Source: a bacterium
Lineage (GTDB): Bacteria > Acidobacteriota > Thermoanaerobaculia > Multivoradales > J023
DNA: 49,701 bases
Direction of reading: 5' to 3'
Assembly (NCBI GenBank): GCA_024226315.1
Contig: JAAELT010000180.1
Location: 1-49,701, forward strand
Part shown: one piece after another, positions 41,363-49,654 of the stretch
Numbering within the stretch: the first letter of the stretch is position 1
Layout: each line of letters opens with the position of its first letter
Translations under genes and position numbers: made by a program
Notes under the pieces: generated by a model
The model's input: only the letters and a program-made list of their open reading frames with translations
Told to the model about the DNA's origin: nothing
Databases searched by the model: none

Positions 41363-43150
41363 TTGACCTTTGCCTGGCCCTGGGCTCTGCTCGGTCTGCT
41401 CGCGCTGCCGGCGCTGGCGGCGATCTACTGGCTGCGTCAACGCGCGCGGCGCCGGCCGGTATCGAGCCTGCTGCTGTGGCGCGACGCACCCGAGAGCCGC
41501 ACCGGCGGGCGTACCTTCGAGCGTTTCGAGGCGCCGCCCGTCTTCCTGCTCGAGCTCTTGATCCTGCTGCTCCTGGTCGGTGCGGCGGCGGGTCCCCGGA
41601 TCCCGACCCGCGAGTCGCGCCGGCCCCTGGTGGTGGTGCTCGACGATTCCTTCTCCATGCTGGCCGGCGGCGAGAGCTCACCGCGCGCCGCCGCCGTCGC
41701 CGACCTGCTGCGCGAGCTCGAGAAGCCGCGGCACTCGCGGGTGACGCTGATCGCGGCGGGTGAGCACCCCCAGGTCTTGAGTGAAACAGGGTTGAGCGAG
41801 ACGAGCCTCGCCGGGACAGCGGACGCGGCGGGCGACGTGGCCGCGCGGCTCGGGGACTGGCGGGCCATGGCGCCCTCCAGCCGGCTGGAAGAAGCGATCA
41901 GCCTGGCGTTCGACCTGGGTGGAGAACGGGCGCGAGTGTTGGTGCTCAGCGATCGCGCGCCGCCCGAGCCGCCGACGCAGGGGCGACTGAGCTGGTGGGC
42001 CTTCGGTCGGGCGCGGCCCAATCTTGCCCTGGTGGGCGCGGTGCGCGCGCCCGACGGCCAGGGCGGTGCCTCCGACGGCTGCCTGGTCGAGATCGCCAAT
42101 TACTCGGCGCGGGCCGAGATCGCTCGACTGAAGGTCGCGCCGGGTGAGGCGCCGGCTGGGGAAGCCACGCGAGTCGAGCTCGGCCCCGGGGAGGTCGGGA
42201 GGTTCCGCTTCCAGGCGCCGGCCGGGGAGGTGGTTCGCGTGAGCCTCGACGGCGGTTCGGATCTCGACGATCGGGCGATCCTGCTGCCCGAGCGGCGCCG
42301 CTTTGTACGCGTCGAGCTGAGCTTCGCCGACCAGAAGTTGCGCCGGCTGATCGGCGAGGCGGTCGACGCGACCGGCCTCGCCCTGCGCTCGCCGCGGGAC
42401 GCGCAACTGGTGATCACCGACGACGCGGACGCGCCGGCCCCGGCCGGAGGCTGGCGGTTGGTGGTGGCGGCTGGTGATGGCGCGGTTCCCTACGTCGGGC
42501 CTTTCGTCCTCGACCGCGGTCATCCGCTGACCTCGGGCCTCGCGCTCGACGGCGTGATCTGGGGTGCCGCGGCTGGAGCCGGCGGCGGAGAAGGCGGAGC
42601 GGCAGTCGTGACGGCGGGCGACGTGATCCTGCTGGACGATCGTGAGACCGCCGACGGTCGTCATCGACTGACGCTGCGGTGGCTTCCCGAGTTGTCGACG
42701 CTGCAGCGGACGCCCAACTGGCCGATCCTGTGGTGGAACCTGCTCGAATGGCGCGCCCGTTCGATCCCTGGCGTCCGTGCCGCGAACCTGCGCCTGGGTG
42801 GTCTGGCCGATGTCGGTCTCAGGCCCGGGGCCGAGTCCGTCGAGCTGCTGCTGCCGGATGGCTCCGCGAGGTCGTTGTCGGGCCACGGCGGCCGGCTCGA
42901 GATCCGCGCCGACCAGGTGGGCATCCACCAGTTGCGCCATGCCGGCCGCACGGACCGCTGGGCGGTCAACGCGCTGGCACCTGCGGAATCGGACCTGCGG
43001 CGGGCACAGAGCGGCCGTTGGGGCGACTGGGAGAGCGCCGCCAGCGCGCGCTGGGAGCGCCGCAGCATCGCCTGGGCGCTGTTGTTGCTGGCGGCGGCGG
43101 CGCTGGTGGCGCATCTTGCCTGGACCAGCTTCCGAGGCTCTGGCCGGTGA
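41363..43150 (+). CDS. BatA-like protein with N-terminal membrane helices and VWA domain
   Basis: 595 residues from TTG 41363, right after the DUF58 stop. The N-terminal double-membrane-helix module (WPWALLGLLALPALAAIYWL, then RRRPVSSLLLWR and FLLELLILLLLVGAAAGPRI) is the BatA N-terminal domain. A VWA domain follows with an intact MIDAS core LVVVLDDSFSML (D-x-S-x-S) near residue 95. The middle region is beta-rich and a final helix (AWALLLLAAAALVAHLAW) anchors the C-terminus. In Bat operons such proteins are activated by MoxR; the target is unknown. Confidence 0.87.
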   Translation: MTFAWPWALLGLLALPALAAIYWLRQRARRRPVSSLLLWRDAPESRTGGRTFERFEAPPVFLLELLILLLLVGAAAGPRIPTRESRRPLVVVLDDSFSMLAGGESSPRAAAVADLLRELEKPRHSRVTLIAAGEHPQVLSETGLSETSLAGTADAAGDVAARLGDWRAMAPSSRLEEAISLAFDLGGERARVLVLSDRAPPEPPTQGRLSWWAFGRARPNLALVGAVRAPDGQGGASDGCLVEIANYSARAEIARLKVAPGEAPAGEATRVELGPGEVGRFRFQAPAGEVVRVSLDGGSDLDDRAILLPERRRFVRVELSFADQKLRRLIGEAVDATGLALRSPRDAQLVITDDADAPAPAGGWRLVVAAGDGAVPYVGPFVLDRGHPLTSGLALDGVIWGAAAGAGGGEGGAAVVTAGDVILLDDRETADGRHRLTLRWLPELSTLQRTPNWPILWWNLLEWRARSIPGVRAANLRLGGLADVGLRPGAESVELLLPDGSARSLSGHGGRLEIRADQVGIHQLRHAGRTDRWAVNALAPAESDLRRAQSGRWGDWESAASARWERRSIAWALLLLAAAALVAHLAWTSFRGSGR

Positions 43151-45918
43151 CCCTGCTCGAACCCATATGGCTCATTCTGGCGATTCCCCTGGGATTCGCG
43201 CTCGGGCGCTGGTTGCCGCCGGCCGGCTGGCGGCGCGCGCTGCGCATCGCGTCGACCTGCCTGGTGGTATTGGCCCTGTGCCGGCCAGCCCTGTTGCTGC
43301 CCCGGCGCGGCGGCCAACTGGTGGTGGTCGCCGACCGCAGCGACTCGATGCCAGCCGACGCCGCGGCCCTTCAGCAGGAAGTCATCGAGCGTCTGGAGGC
43401 CACGCGGGGTGGCGACGACCGGCTGGCGGTGATCGCTTTCGGCGACCGCACGGCGGTCGAACGGCCTCCGGACGGCGAGCGATTCACCGGTTTCTCGGCC
43501 GAAGTCGGGGGAGAGCAGTCGAGTCTCTCAGAAGCGATCGAGGCCGCCCTGGCCCTGGCGCCGCTCGACGGAGCGAGTCGTTTGCTGGTGGTGAGCGACG
43601 GCCGCTGGACCGGCGCCGATCCGCGGTCGAGCGGCGGCCGGGCGGCGCTGCGCGGCGTGCCGATCGATTATCGCCTGCTGGAGCGCGCCGTGGCCGGCGA
43701 CGTCGCGATCGAGCGCCTCGATGTGCCCTCGGAGGTGTCGCCCGGGGAGGGTTTCCTGATTACCGCCTGGGTGCGCTCGCCAGTGGGGCAGGAGATCGAG
43801 GTCGAGCTCACCCGGGGCGGTCGCGCCCTCGCGAGCGGCAGGCGGCACGTGCCGGCGGGTCGCAGTCGCCTGACGCTGCGCGACCGGGCCGGCTCTCCGG
43901 GTGCCGCTTCCTACAGTCTCGGCATCCGGGGAGCGGGTGACGATCCGTTGCCGGAGAACAACACCGCGCGCTTCCTGGTCGGGATCCGTGGACCGAGGCC
44001 GCTGCTGGTGGTGACGGAGTTTCCCGGCCGTGGTCTCGCCGGGCTGCTACTCGCCGGCGGGCTGGAAGTCGAGAGTCGGCGCCCGGAAGAGTTCCGCGGC
44101 TCGCTCGACGAGCTCGGCGGTCTGTCCGCGGTAGTGCTCGAGAACGTGCCGGCCGACGACCTCGGCGAACTGGCCATGAGCCGCATGGCCGCGTGGGTAC
44201 GGGGCGCCGGCGGTGGGTTGATGGTGACCGGTGGCAAGCGCTCGTACGGGCCCGGAGGCTACTTCCGTTCGCCGCTCGATCCGATCCTGCCGGTGTCGAT
44301 GGAACTGCGCCAGGAGCATCGCAAGATGGCTTTGGCCATGGTGGTGGCGCTCGATCGGTCGGGATCGATGGCGGCGCCGGTTGCCGGCGGCCGCACCAAG
44401 ATGGACCTCGCCAACCTGGCGACGGTCGAGGTGCTCGAATTGCTTTCGGCGCTGGACGAGTTCGGGGTGATCGCCGTCGACTCGACGCCGCACCTGGTGG
44501 TGCCGCTGGCCCCGGTCACCGACAAGACGCACGTCCAGCAAACGGTCCTACGGATCAATTCCCAGGGTGGCGGGATCTTCGTCTACGAGGCGCTCCACGC
44601 GGCGGCCGAGCAATTGCTGCGCGCGCGTGCCGGCGCGCGCCACATCCTGCTCTTCGCTGACGCCGCCGACGCCGAGAACCCGGCCGCCTACGTCGAGCTG
44701 CTGAACAAGTGCCGCACGGCCGACATCACGGTCAGTGTGGTCGGGCTCGGCCGTCCCACCGACCCCGACGCCGCCCTGCTGCGCGATATCGCCAGTCGCG
44801 GCGATGGCCGGGTGTTCTTCACCGAGAGCGCCACGGAGCTGCCGCGTCTGTTCGCCCAGGACACCTTCGTGGTGTCGCGCTCGGCGTTCGTCGATCAGGA
44901 GACGCCGGTGCGCTACACCGCGGCGCTTTCGACTCTCACCGGCCGGACCCCGGATTCCTCACCGGCGATCGGCGGTTACAACCTGACCTATCTGCGTCCC
45001 CAGGCCAACCTCGCGGCGGTCACCACCGACGACTACCAGGCGCCTTTCGTCGCCGCCTGGCAGGTGGGCCTGGGCCGCTCGCTGGCCTACACCGCCGAGG
45101 TCGAGGGCGAGCACGCCGGCCCGATTGCCGGCTGGCCGCGCCTGGGCGACTTCCTCACCGGCCTGGCGCGCTGGACTGCCGGCGAGGCCGCCGATCTCGG
45201 TGACATGTTGCTGACCCAGGAGCTGGCCGACGGTCTGCTTCGGGTGCGCCTCTACCTCGACCCGGAGCGCACCAGTGATCCATTCACCCGCGCGCCCGCC
45301 GTCACCGCACTGCGCGGCCTTCCGGGGCAGGAGCCGGAGTCCCACGACAGCCTGCTGCGCTGGGTCGATCCCGACACCCTGGAGACGAATATTCGGCTCA
45401 GCGGCGAAGAGGTGGCGCTAGTCACCGTCGACGTTCCGGGCCTGGGCTCCAGGACCCTGTCGCCGGTCCGGCTGCCGTACTCGCCCGAGTTCGCCCCGGC
45501 CGATCCCGATCGCGCCCGCCTGGCTCTCGAGCGCCTCGCCCGCGCAACCGGCGGCCGCCAGCGCGTCGACGTCGCCGGCACCTGGGACGACTTTCCCCGC
45601 CGCCCGCGCATCATCGAGATCGCCTCCTGGCTTCTGCTCGCGGCCGTCGTGCTCCTGCTGGCCGAGATCCTCGAGCGCCGCACCGCCCTGCTGTCGCTCG
45701 GCCTCGGGCGACGAGCCGAGAAACCGGCCCAGGCAGATGCCGCCCCGAGCAAGAAGCGCCCTCGGCGCTCACGCCCGGCGAAACGCCCCAAGCCCGCCGC
45801 GCCGGAGTCCGACCCTGCCGACGAACAGCCTGAATCCGAGCCCGAGGCCACGCCCGGCGTCGTCGACGCTCTGGCCAGAGCCCGTCAACGTGCGAGCCGG
45901 CGAACCCGGCGCCCGTGA
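43147..45918 (+). CDS. Membrane protein with two VWA domains and a glutamine-amidotransferase-like fold
   Basis: 923 residues from GTG 43147, overlapping the upstream stop (GTGA). Two N-terminal membrane helices are followed by VWA-1 (LVVVADRSDSM near residue 63) and a beta-rich domain. Next comes a GATase1-like region (PLLVVTEFPGRGLAGLLLAG ... AAWVRGAGGGLMVTGGKRSY, about 285-380), then VWA-2 (AMVVALDRSGSMAAP near 405) with both MIDAS motifs intact. A C-terminal membrane helix (IASWLLLAAVVLLLAEIL) and a basic Pro/Lys-rich tail close the chain. It is the last gene of the operon. It may form a periplasmic platform with the BatA-like protein. Confidence 0.87.
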   Translation: MTLLEPIWLILAIPLGFALGRWLPPAGWRRALRIASTCLVVLALCRPALLLPRRGGQLVVVADRSDSMPADAAALQQEVIERLEATRGGDDRLAVIAFGDRTAVERPPDGERFTGFSAEVGGEQSSLSEAIEAALALAPLDGASRLLVVSDGRWTGADPRSSGGRAALRGVPIDYRLLERAVAGDVAIERLDVPSEVSPGEGFLITAWVRSPVGQEIEVELTRGGRALASGRRHVPAGRSRLTLRDRAGSPGAASYSLGIRGAGDDPLPENNTARFLVGIRGPRPLLVVTEFPGRGLAGLLLAGGLEVESRRPEEFRGSLDELGGLSAVVLENVPADDLGELAMSRMAAWVRGAGGGLMVTGGKRSYGPGGYFRSPLDPILPVSMELRQEHRKMALAMVVALDRSGSMAAPVAGGRTKMDLANLATVEVLELLSALDEFGVIAVDSTPHLVVPLAPVTDKTHVQQTVLRINSQGGGIFVYEALHAAAEQLLRARAGARHILLFADAADAENPAAYVELLNKCRTADITVSVVGLGRPTDPDAALLRDIASRGDGRVFFTESATELPRLFAQDTFVVSRSAFVDQETPVRYTAALSTLTGRTPDSSPAIGGYNLTYLRPQANLAAVTTDDYQAPFVAAWQVGLGRSLAYTAEVEGEHAGPIAGWPRLGDFLTGLARWTAGEAADLGDMLLTQELADGLLRVRLYLDPERTSDPFTRAPAVTALRGLPGQEPESHDSLLRWVDPDTLETNIRLSGEEVALVTVDVPGLGSRTLSPVRLPYSPEFAPADPDRARLALERLARATGGRQRVDVAGTWDDFPRRPRIIEIASWLLLAAVVLLLAEILERRTALLSLGLGRRAEKPAQADAAPSKKRPRRSRPAKRPKPAAPESDPADEQPESEPEATPGVVDALARARQRASRRTRRP

Positions 45919-45924
45919 CAAAAC

Positions 45925-45972
45925 GAGCCCTGTAAGGGCGATAGAGAGTAGCCCCGGGTTTCAACCCGGGGG
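45925..45972. repeat. Palindromic repeat element, copy 1
   Basis: CCCTGTAAGGGCGATAG is followed by the palindrome CCCCGGGTT-TC-AACCCGGGG. A related element (CCCTGAAAGGGCGGTAG followed by GGGCTTCAAGGCCC) lies at 49304-49345. It covers the end of the pfkB-type gene and may act as a terminator between two convergent genes. Confidence 0.6.
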
Positions 45973-46980
45973 GATCCCGGCCGCGACTTCCGTCCGCGAC
46001 GCCTTCGCCGGCAGGGGACCGAAATTCTCGGCGTACCGCTGTTCGAACTCCGCAAGCGTGTAGGCGTGGCTCTGGGTACCGTTCTGCTCGACCACGTAGG
46101 CCGAGGTGACGCTGCCGATGCGGCCGCAGACCTCGAGCTCGAAGCCCCGCGTCAGCCCGGCCACGAAGCCGGCGCGATAGGCGTCGCCGGCGCCGGTGGG
46201 ATCGATCAGCCGGGAGATCTCGGCTGGCGGAATGCGGATCTCGTCCCTGCCCGGGCGCAGGATCTTGCTGCCTTCGCCGCCGAGGGTGACAATCACCATG
46301 TCGACCAGCTCGAAGATCGCCTCGCCGGTCTTGCCGGTCTTCTTCTCGAACACCGCGTGCTCGTAGTCGTTGACCACCAGGATCGAGGCGCCACGCGAGG
46401 CCTCGCTCAACTGGTCGCCGTCCATCGCCGTGACCTGGAACGAGGGGTCGAACAGAAACGGGATGCCGGCTTCGCGCGCCTCGGTACAGTGCCGCATCAT
46501 GGCACCGGGGTCGTCGGGCGCGACGATGCAGATCGACGGCCTGTCGCCCATCAGCTCGCGCAGGCTCAGCTCACCGGCGCGCCGCATGGCGCCGACGAAG
46601 AAGCCGGTGATCTGGTTGTCGTCCTGGTCCGTGGTGATGTGGCACGAGGCGGTCATCTCGTCGTCGAAGATCTTGACGCCGCCCAGGTCGACGCCGCGCC
46701 GGCTGAGCCAGGCGGCATAGTCCTCGAAGTCGTTGCCGGCGGCAGCGACGATACGCGCGTCGTCGCCCAGCAGCGCCAGGGTGTAGGCGATGTTGCCGGC
46801 ACAGCCACCGCGCTGCTTGCGCATCTCCCTGACCAGGAAGGAAATGTTGATGACGTGCAGCTTGTCGGGCAGGATGTGGTCCTTGAAGCTGCCGGGAAAG
46901 ACCATGATCTGGTCGAAGGCCAGAGACCCGGTCACGATGACCTGACCATCCGGACGAACCGGGATTGCGGATCTGGACAC
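45961..46980 (-). CDS. PfkB-family sugar/nucleoside kinase
   Basis: 339 residues from GTG 46980, chosen because AGGAG lies 7 nt upstream and the upstream frame is repeat DNA. The N-terminal motif VTGSLAFDQIMVFPGSF, the GG region QRGGCAGNIAYTLALLGDD, and the catalytic signature DPTGAGDAYRAGF (about residues 275-287, with the base Asp in GAGD) are present. Sequence features (FKDHILPDKLHVINISFLV) resemble the adenosine-kinase-like branch seen in many bacteria. It phosphorylates a sugar or nucleoside with ATP; the substrate is not certain. Confidence 0.9.
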   Translation of the reverse strand: MSRSAIPVRPDGQVIVTGSLAFDQIMVFPGSFKDHILPDKLHVINISFLVREMRKQRGGCAGNIAYTLALLGDDARIVAAAGNDFEDYAAWLSRRGVDLGGVKIFDDEMTASCHITTDQDDNQITGFFVGAMRRAGELSLRELMGDRPSICIVAPDDPGAMMRHCTEAREAGIPFLFDPSFQVTAMDGDQLSEASRGASILVVNDYEHAVFEKKTGKTGEAIFELVDMVIVTLGGEGSKILRPGRDEIRIPPAEISRLIDPTGAGDAYRAGFVAGLTRGFELEVCGRIGSVTSAYVVEQNGTQSHAYTLAEFEQRYAENFGPLPAKASRTEVAAGIPPG

Positions 46981-46997
46981 GCTGAGGCTCCTGAGTT

Positions 46998-47078
46998 CTT
47001 GTAGCGATTGCCCCCCTCCGGGGGCTTGTAGCGATTGCCCCCCTCCGGGGGCTTGTAGCGATTGCCCCCCTCCGGGGG
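46998..47078 (-). repeat. Three 27-bp tandem repeats in the kinase leader
   Basis: CTTGTAGCGATTG plus CCCCCCTCCGGGGG repeats at 46998, 47025 and 47052 with exactly 27-bp period and no change between units in the core. Each unit has a C5/G5 hairpin with a TCC loop, and on the minus strand an SD-like GGAGGGGG. The repeats lie just upstream of the ribosome site of the kinase gene. Confidence 0.85.
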
Positions 47079-47115
47079 GACGTGGAGATGGAGGGGTGAC
47101 GGGGGAGGAAGGCAG

Positions 47116-47147
47116 CCGGCCGCACATCATCTCAGATGTGCGGCCGG
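47116..47147. terminator. Hairpin after the SpoIIE-type gene
   Basis: A perfect 12-bp stem (47116-47127 with 47136-47147) with an 8-nt loop lies 9 nt beyond the phosphatase stop codon. It has no T-run, so it may stabilise the 3' end rather than terminate by itself. Confidence 0.5.
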
Positions 47148-47156
47148 TTGGCAAAG

Positions 47157-48323
47157 TCAGATGGCGCCGCCAGCCGGCAGATTCAGCTCCGGGGCGCGGT
47201 CGAGGACCACCAGGGTGAGATCGTCGTTGATCGCCCGATCCCCGAGATGCCGGTCCAGCGTCCGCAGGATCCGGTCGTGGACCACCTGCGGTGTTTCGGG
47301 TTGTGCCAGGAGGCCGGCGAGGCGGTCGAAACCGAAGGTGTCGCCGTTCTCGCTGCCGGCGGCCTCGGGAATGCCGTCGCTGTAGAGCACCAGCAGGTCG
47401 CCCGGCTCGATCCGAGTGTGGTCACGCCGGACCTCGAGATCCTTGCGGATTCCGAGCGGCATCGAGCCGCGTCCGAGCTCTTCGACCGCGCCGGCGGCCC
47501 GCCGTAACAGCGGGAAGGGGTGGCCGGCGCCGGCATACTCGAAATCGCCGGTCGCCGGATCGAGCACGCCGCAGAAGAGGGTCATGAAGGCCCGCTTGCC
47601 GCCGGTGCGGAAGAGCACGCGATTGAGGTGGGCGAGCACGGCCTGGGGGTCGGGATCGAGATCGACCGCGGTCTTGAGCGTGGCGTTGGTGATCGCCATC
47701 ACCAGGCCGGCTGAAATGCCGTGGCCGCTGGCGTCGCCGACGGCGAGTACGATCCGGCCGTCGGCCAGCGGCAGGAAGTCATAGTAGTCGCCGCCGATTT
47801 CGTTGGCGGTGCGGTAGGAGTGAGCGATCCGGTAGCCGGGCAGCTCGGGCGCCCGGTGCGGCAACAGATCGCTCTGCAACTGGCGAGCGACGTCGAGCTC
47901 GTCGCGCACCCGCAGACGATCGACCAGCTCGAGCGCCAGGAGCAGCGTCAGGCCGGTGATCGAGAGCATGAACCAGAACGGTGAGAAATCGATCTGCAGC
48001 CGGTCGAGCCGGATGGTAGCGGCGGCCGGAACGAATCCCAGGATGGGAAAGAGGAGGCAGAGCGCGAACAGCAGCCGGCGGGCCGGGGAGAGCTTGAGGG
48101 CGAAACCGACGAAGAAACCCGAGACCTGGCGCAACACCCGCTTGAAGTCGTCGGCTTCCTCGACCTTGTCCGGCGTGTCGTCGGACAACGCCCGGTAGGC
48201 GGTGCGCGCGTCTTCGTCGAACAGGCGCGCCACCTCGCGCCGGCTGATCCCAGCCGTCAGCTCCTTGCCAAGGCGCGACGAGCGCTCGGCCAGGTTCTGC
48301 AGGCGATCAGCGATTTTCGGCAT
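47157..48323 (-). CDS. SpoIIE-type PP2C serine phosphatase with membrane anchor
   Basis: 388 residues. A cytoplasmic helical N-terminus (about 1-75) is followed by two membrane segments (LLFALCLLFPILGFVPAA and FWFMLSITGLTLLLALEL, about 84-135). A linker helix follows (ELDVARQLQSDLLPHRAPEL). The C-terminal SpoIIE/RsbU-type PP2C domain has GGDYYDFLPLADGR, VGDASGHGISAGLVMA, GAGHPFPLL and YSDGIPEA, with the Asp ligands of the two metals present. These enzymes dephosphorylate anti-sigma-factor antagonists. No sensor domain and no cognate RsbV/RsbW are visible nearby. Confidence 0.92.
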   Translation of the reverse strand: MPKIADRLQNLAERSSRLGKELTAGISRREVARLFDEDARTAYRALSDDTPDKVEEADDFKRVLRQVSGFFVGFALKLSPARRLLFALCLLFPILGFVPAAATIRLDRLQIDFSPFWFMLSITGLTLLLALELVDRLRVRDELDVARQLQSDLLPHRAPELPGYRIAHSYRTANEIGGDYYDFLPLADGRIVLAVGDASGHGISAGLVMAITNATLKTAVDLDPDPQAVLAHLNRVLFRTGGKRAFMTLFCGVLDPATGDFEYAGAGHPFPLLRRAAGAVEELGRGSMPLGIRKDLEVRRDHTRIEPGDLLVLYSDGIPEAAGSENGDTFGFDRLAGLLAQPETPQVVHDRILRTLDRHLGDRAINDDLTLVVLDRAPELNLPAGGAI

Positions 48324-48465
48324 GTCGGGGGAGGGTCGGTCGGTGTCTCTTCGAGATACGCGACGGGTGGTGCCGGTGTTCGACTTTGCAGTGCTCGATC
48401 TTCGCGGTGTTCGATTTCAGCATGGTAGCAGGGGCGGGTCCGTGGGCGGTGGTAACCTCAGACCG

Positions 48466-48972
48466 ATGAAAGGCCGTGCTTCGTACCTGCTCTTTGCCGC
48501 GCTCGCCCTGGCGGCGGGTTTCTGGCTGTTCAGCCGGCTGGGCGGCGAGGAGCGCCGCATCCGGAGCCAGCTCGGCGCGCTGGAAGATCTGCTCGACAAG
48601 GACGGCTCGGAGAGCGACCTGGCGGCCGCCAACAAGGCGCGCAACGTCGGCCTCCTGTTCACCCGCGAATTCGCCGTCGTCCTCGAGGGCCAGGCAGCCG
48701 GTACCCTCAGCGAGCGGCAGCGGGTGTCCCAGGTGATGCTCAGCTACCGGCGGCGCGCGAGCCGCATCGACGTCACCTTCCGCGACGTCGAGATCGAGCT
48801 CAGGCAGGGCTCGCTCGGCGCCGACATGAGCGCCGTCGGCGTGGTGTCCGCCACCACCGACGGCAGCCTCTCCCGCCGGCAGTTCGCCCTGGCCTTCCGG
48901 TGGGAGAAGGAAGACGGCGAGTGGCGGATCCGGCGGGCCGAGCTGATCGAGGAGATCGAGGGCTTCCTCTAG
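48466..48972 (+). CDS. Membrane-anchored NTF2-like protein
   Basis: 168 residues from ATG 48466. One N-terminal membrane helix or signal anchor (YLLFAALALAAGFWLFSRLG), a helical segment (IRSQLGALEDLLDKDG), then an NTF2/SnoaL-like fold: FTREFAVVLEG, SRIDVTFRDVEIEL, MSAVGVVSATTDGSLSRRQF, FRWEKEDGEWRIRRAEL. Proteins of this kind are usually structural or binding modules. The divergent phosphatase gene starts 142 nt away. Confidence 0.6.
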   Translation: MKGRASYLLFAALALAAGFWLFSRLGGEERRIRSQLGALEDLLDKDGSESDLAAANKARNVGLLFTREFAVVLEGQAAGTLSERQRVSQVMLSYRRRASRIDVTFRDVEIELRQGSLGADMSAVGVVSATTDGSLSRRQFALAFRWEKEDGEWRIRRAELIEEIEGFL

Positions 48973-48997
48973 CGGCCCGGAGCGTCTTCGCGGTCAT

Positions 48998-49203
48998 GTC
49001 GTTGACGATCCATGGCCTCACGGACATCAACGATGTTGCTGTCGTTGATGGGCTGCTATCTATAGCTCGTCAACGACAGCCTCGCCGGTGATCGGCGATG
49101 TGTGAACGGTCGTCAACGACAGGGCGTCGTTGACGATCCATGGCCTCTCGGGCATCAACGACATGGCTGTCGTTGATGGGCGAGAGTTTATAGCTCGTCA
49201 ACG
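48998..49203. repeat. Two copies of a nested palindromic element (REP-like)
   Basis: Copy A (48998-49077) and copy B (49126-49203) share an outer pair GTCGTTGACGA/TCGTCAACG(AC), an inner pair CATCAACGA(C)/(G)TCGTTGATG, and the string GATCCATGGCCTC. In copy B the inner stem is 10 bp. Between them TCGTCAACGAC-AGGGC-GTCGTTGACGA forms another 11-bp hairpin (49110-49136). A small hairpin GTCAACGC/GCGTTGAC follows at 49198-49219. Such elements suit a RAYT substrate. Confidence 0.75.
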
Positions 49204-49303
49204 CCGACGCGCGTTGACAGCCATTGGTCGACTGGTCGGCGCACGCTCAGCACGCGCCCAGCCGTTCGCACACCGCCGGCAGCAGTACCGGGTAGCAAAC
49301 GGT

Positions 49304-49345
49304 AGACCCTGAAAGGGCGGTAGTCAACGGGCTTCAAGGCCCGGA
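49304..49345. repeat. Palindromic repeat element, copy 2
   Basis: CCCTGAAAGGGCGGTAG followed by a GGGCTTCAAGGCCC palindrome, related to the element at 45925-45972. It sits between the nested palindromes and the putative transposase gene. Confidence 0.5.
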
Positions 49346-49654
49346 CCAAGCGCCGATTTCATGCGGGGGCACACCACGTAAGTGCTTGATTGGCCGGTGT
49401 TTACTCCCGTCGTGCCCATGATCGGAGCAGCTTGCCACACATCGCGCTCGCACTGGCAAGGGGCACTGTGGGGGCAGCACGCTGCAACGCTCCCCCCGCG
49501 GTGACCGCTGCCGGCAACAGACGGCAACACCAAGACCAGTGTTGCAGGTCCGCTCCTGACTGAGACTTTCTTCAGCTGGAGCTCAAGAACGGAGGCCGGT
49601 TTTGCGTCTTATATAGGTAGCGCTTGCCACAAGTGCAGGCGACTGGAGACGGAC
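49346..49654 (+). other. Non-coding leader of the putative transposase
   Basis: No gene is supported here. It contains a 20-nt element at 49379-49398 that is matched at 17 of 20 positions near 18615, and an A/T-rich box TTATATA near 49609 that could be a -10 for the gene at 49655. Confidence 0.4.

Noticed and set aside
46998..47078. CRISPR-like array
   Set aside because: The 27-bp units abut without spacers, so it is a simple tandem repeat.
49419..49505. 28-codon ORF starting MIGAACHTSR
   Set aside because: No Shine-Dalgarno sequence, atypical composition, and it lies in the leader of the putative transposase.
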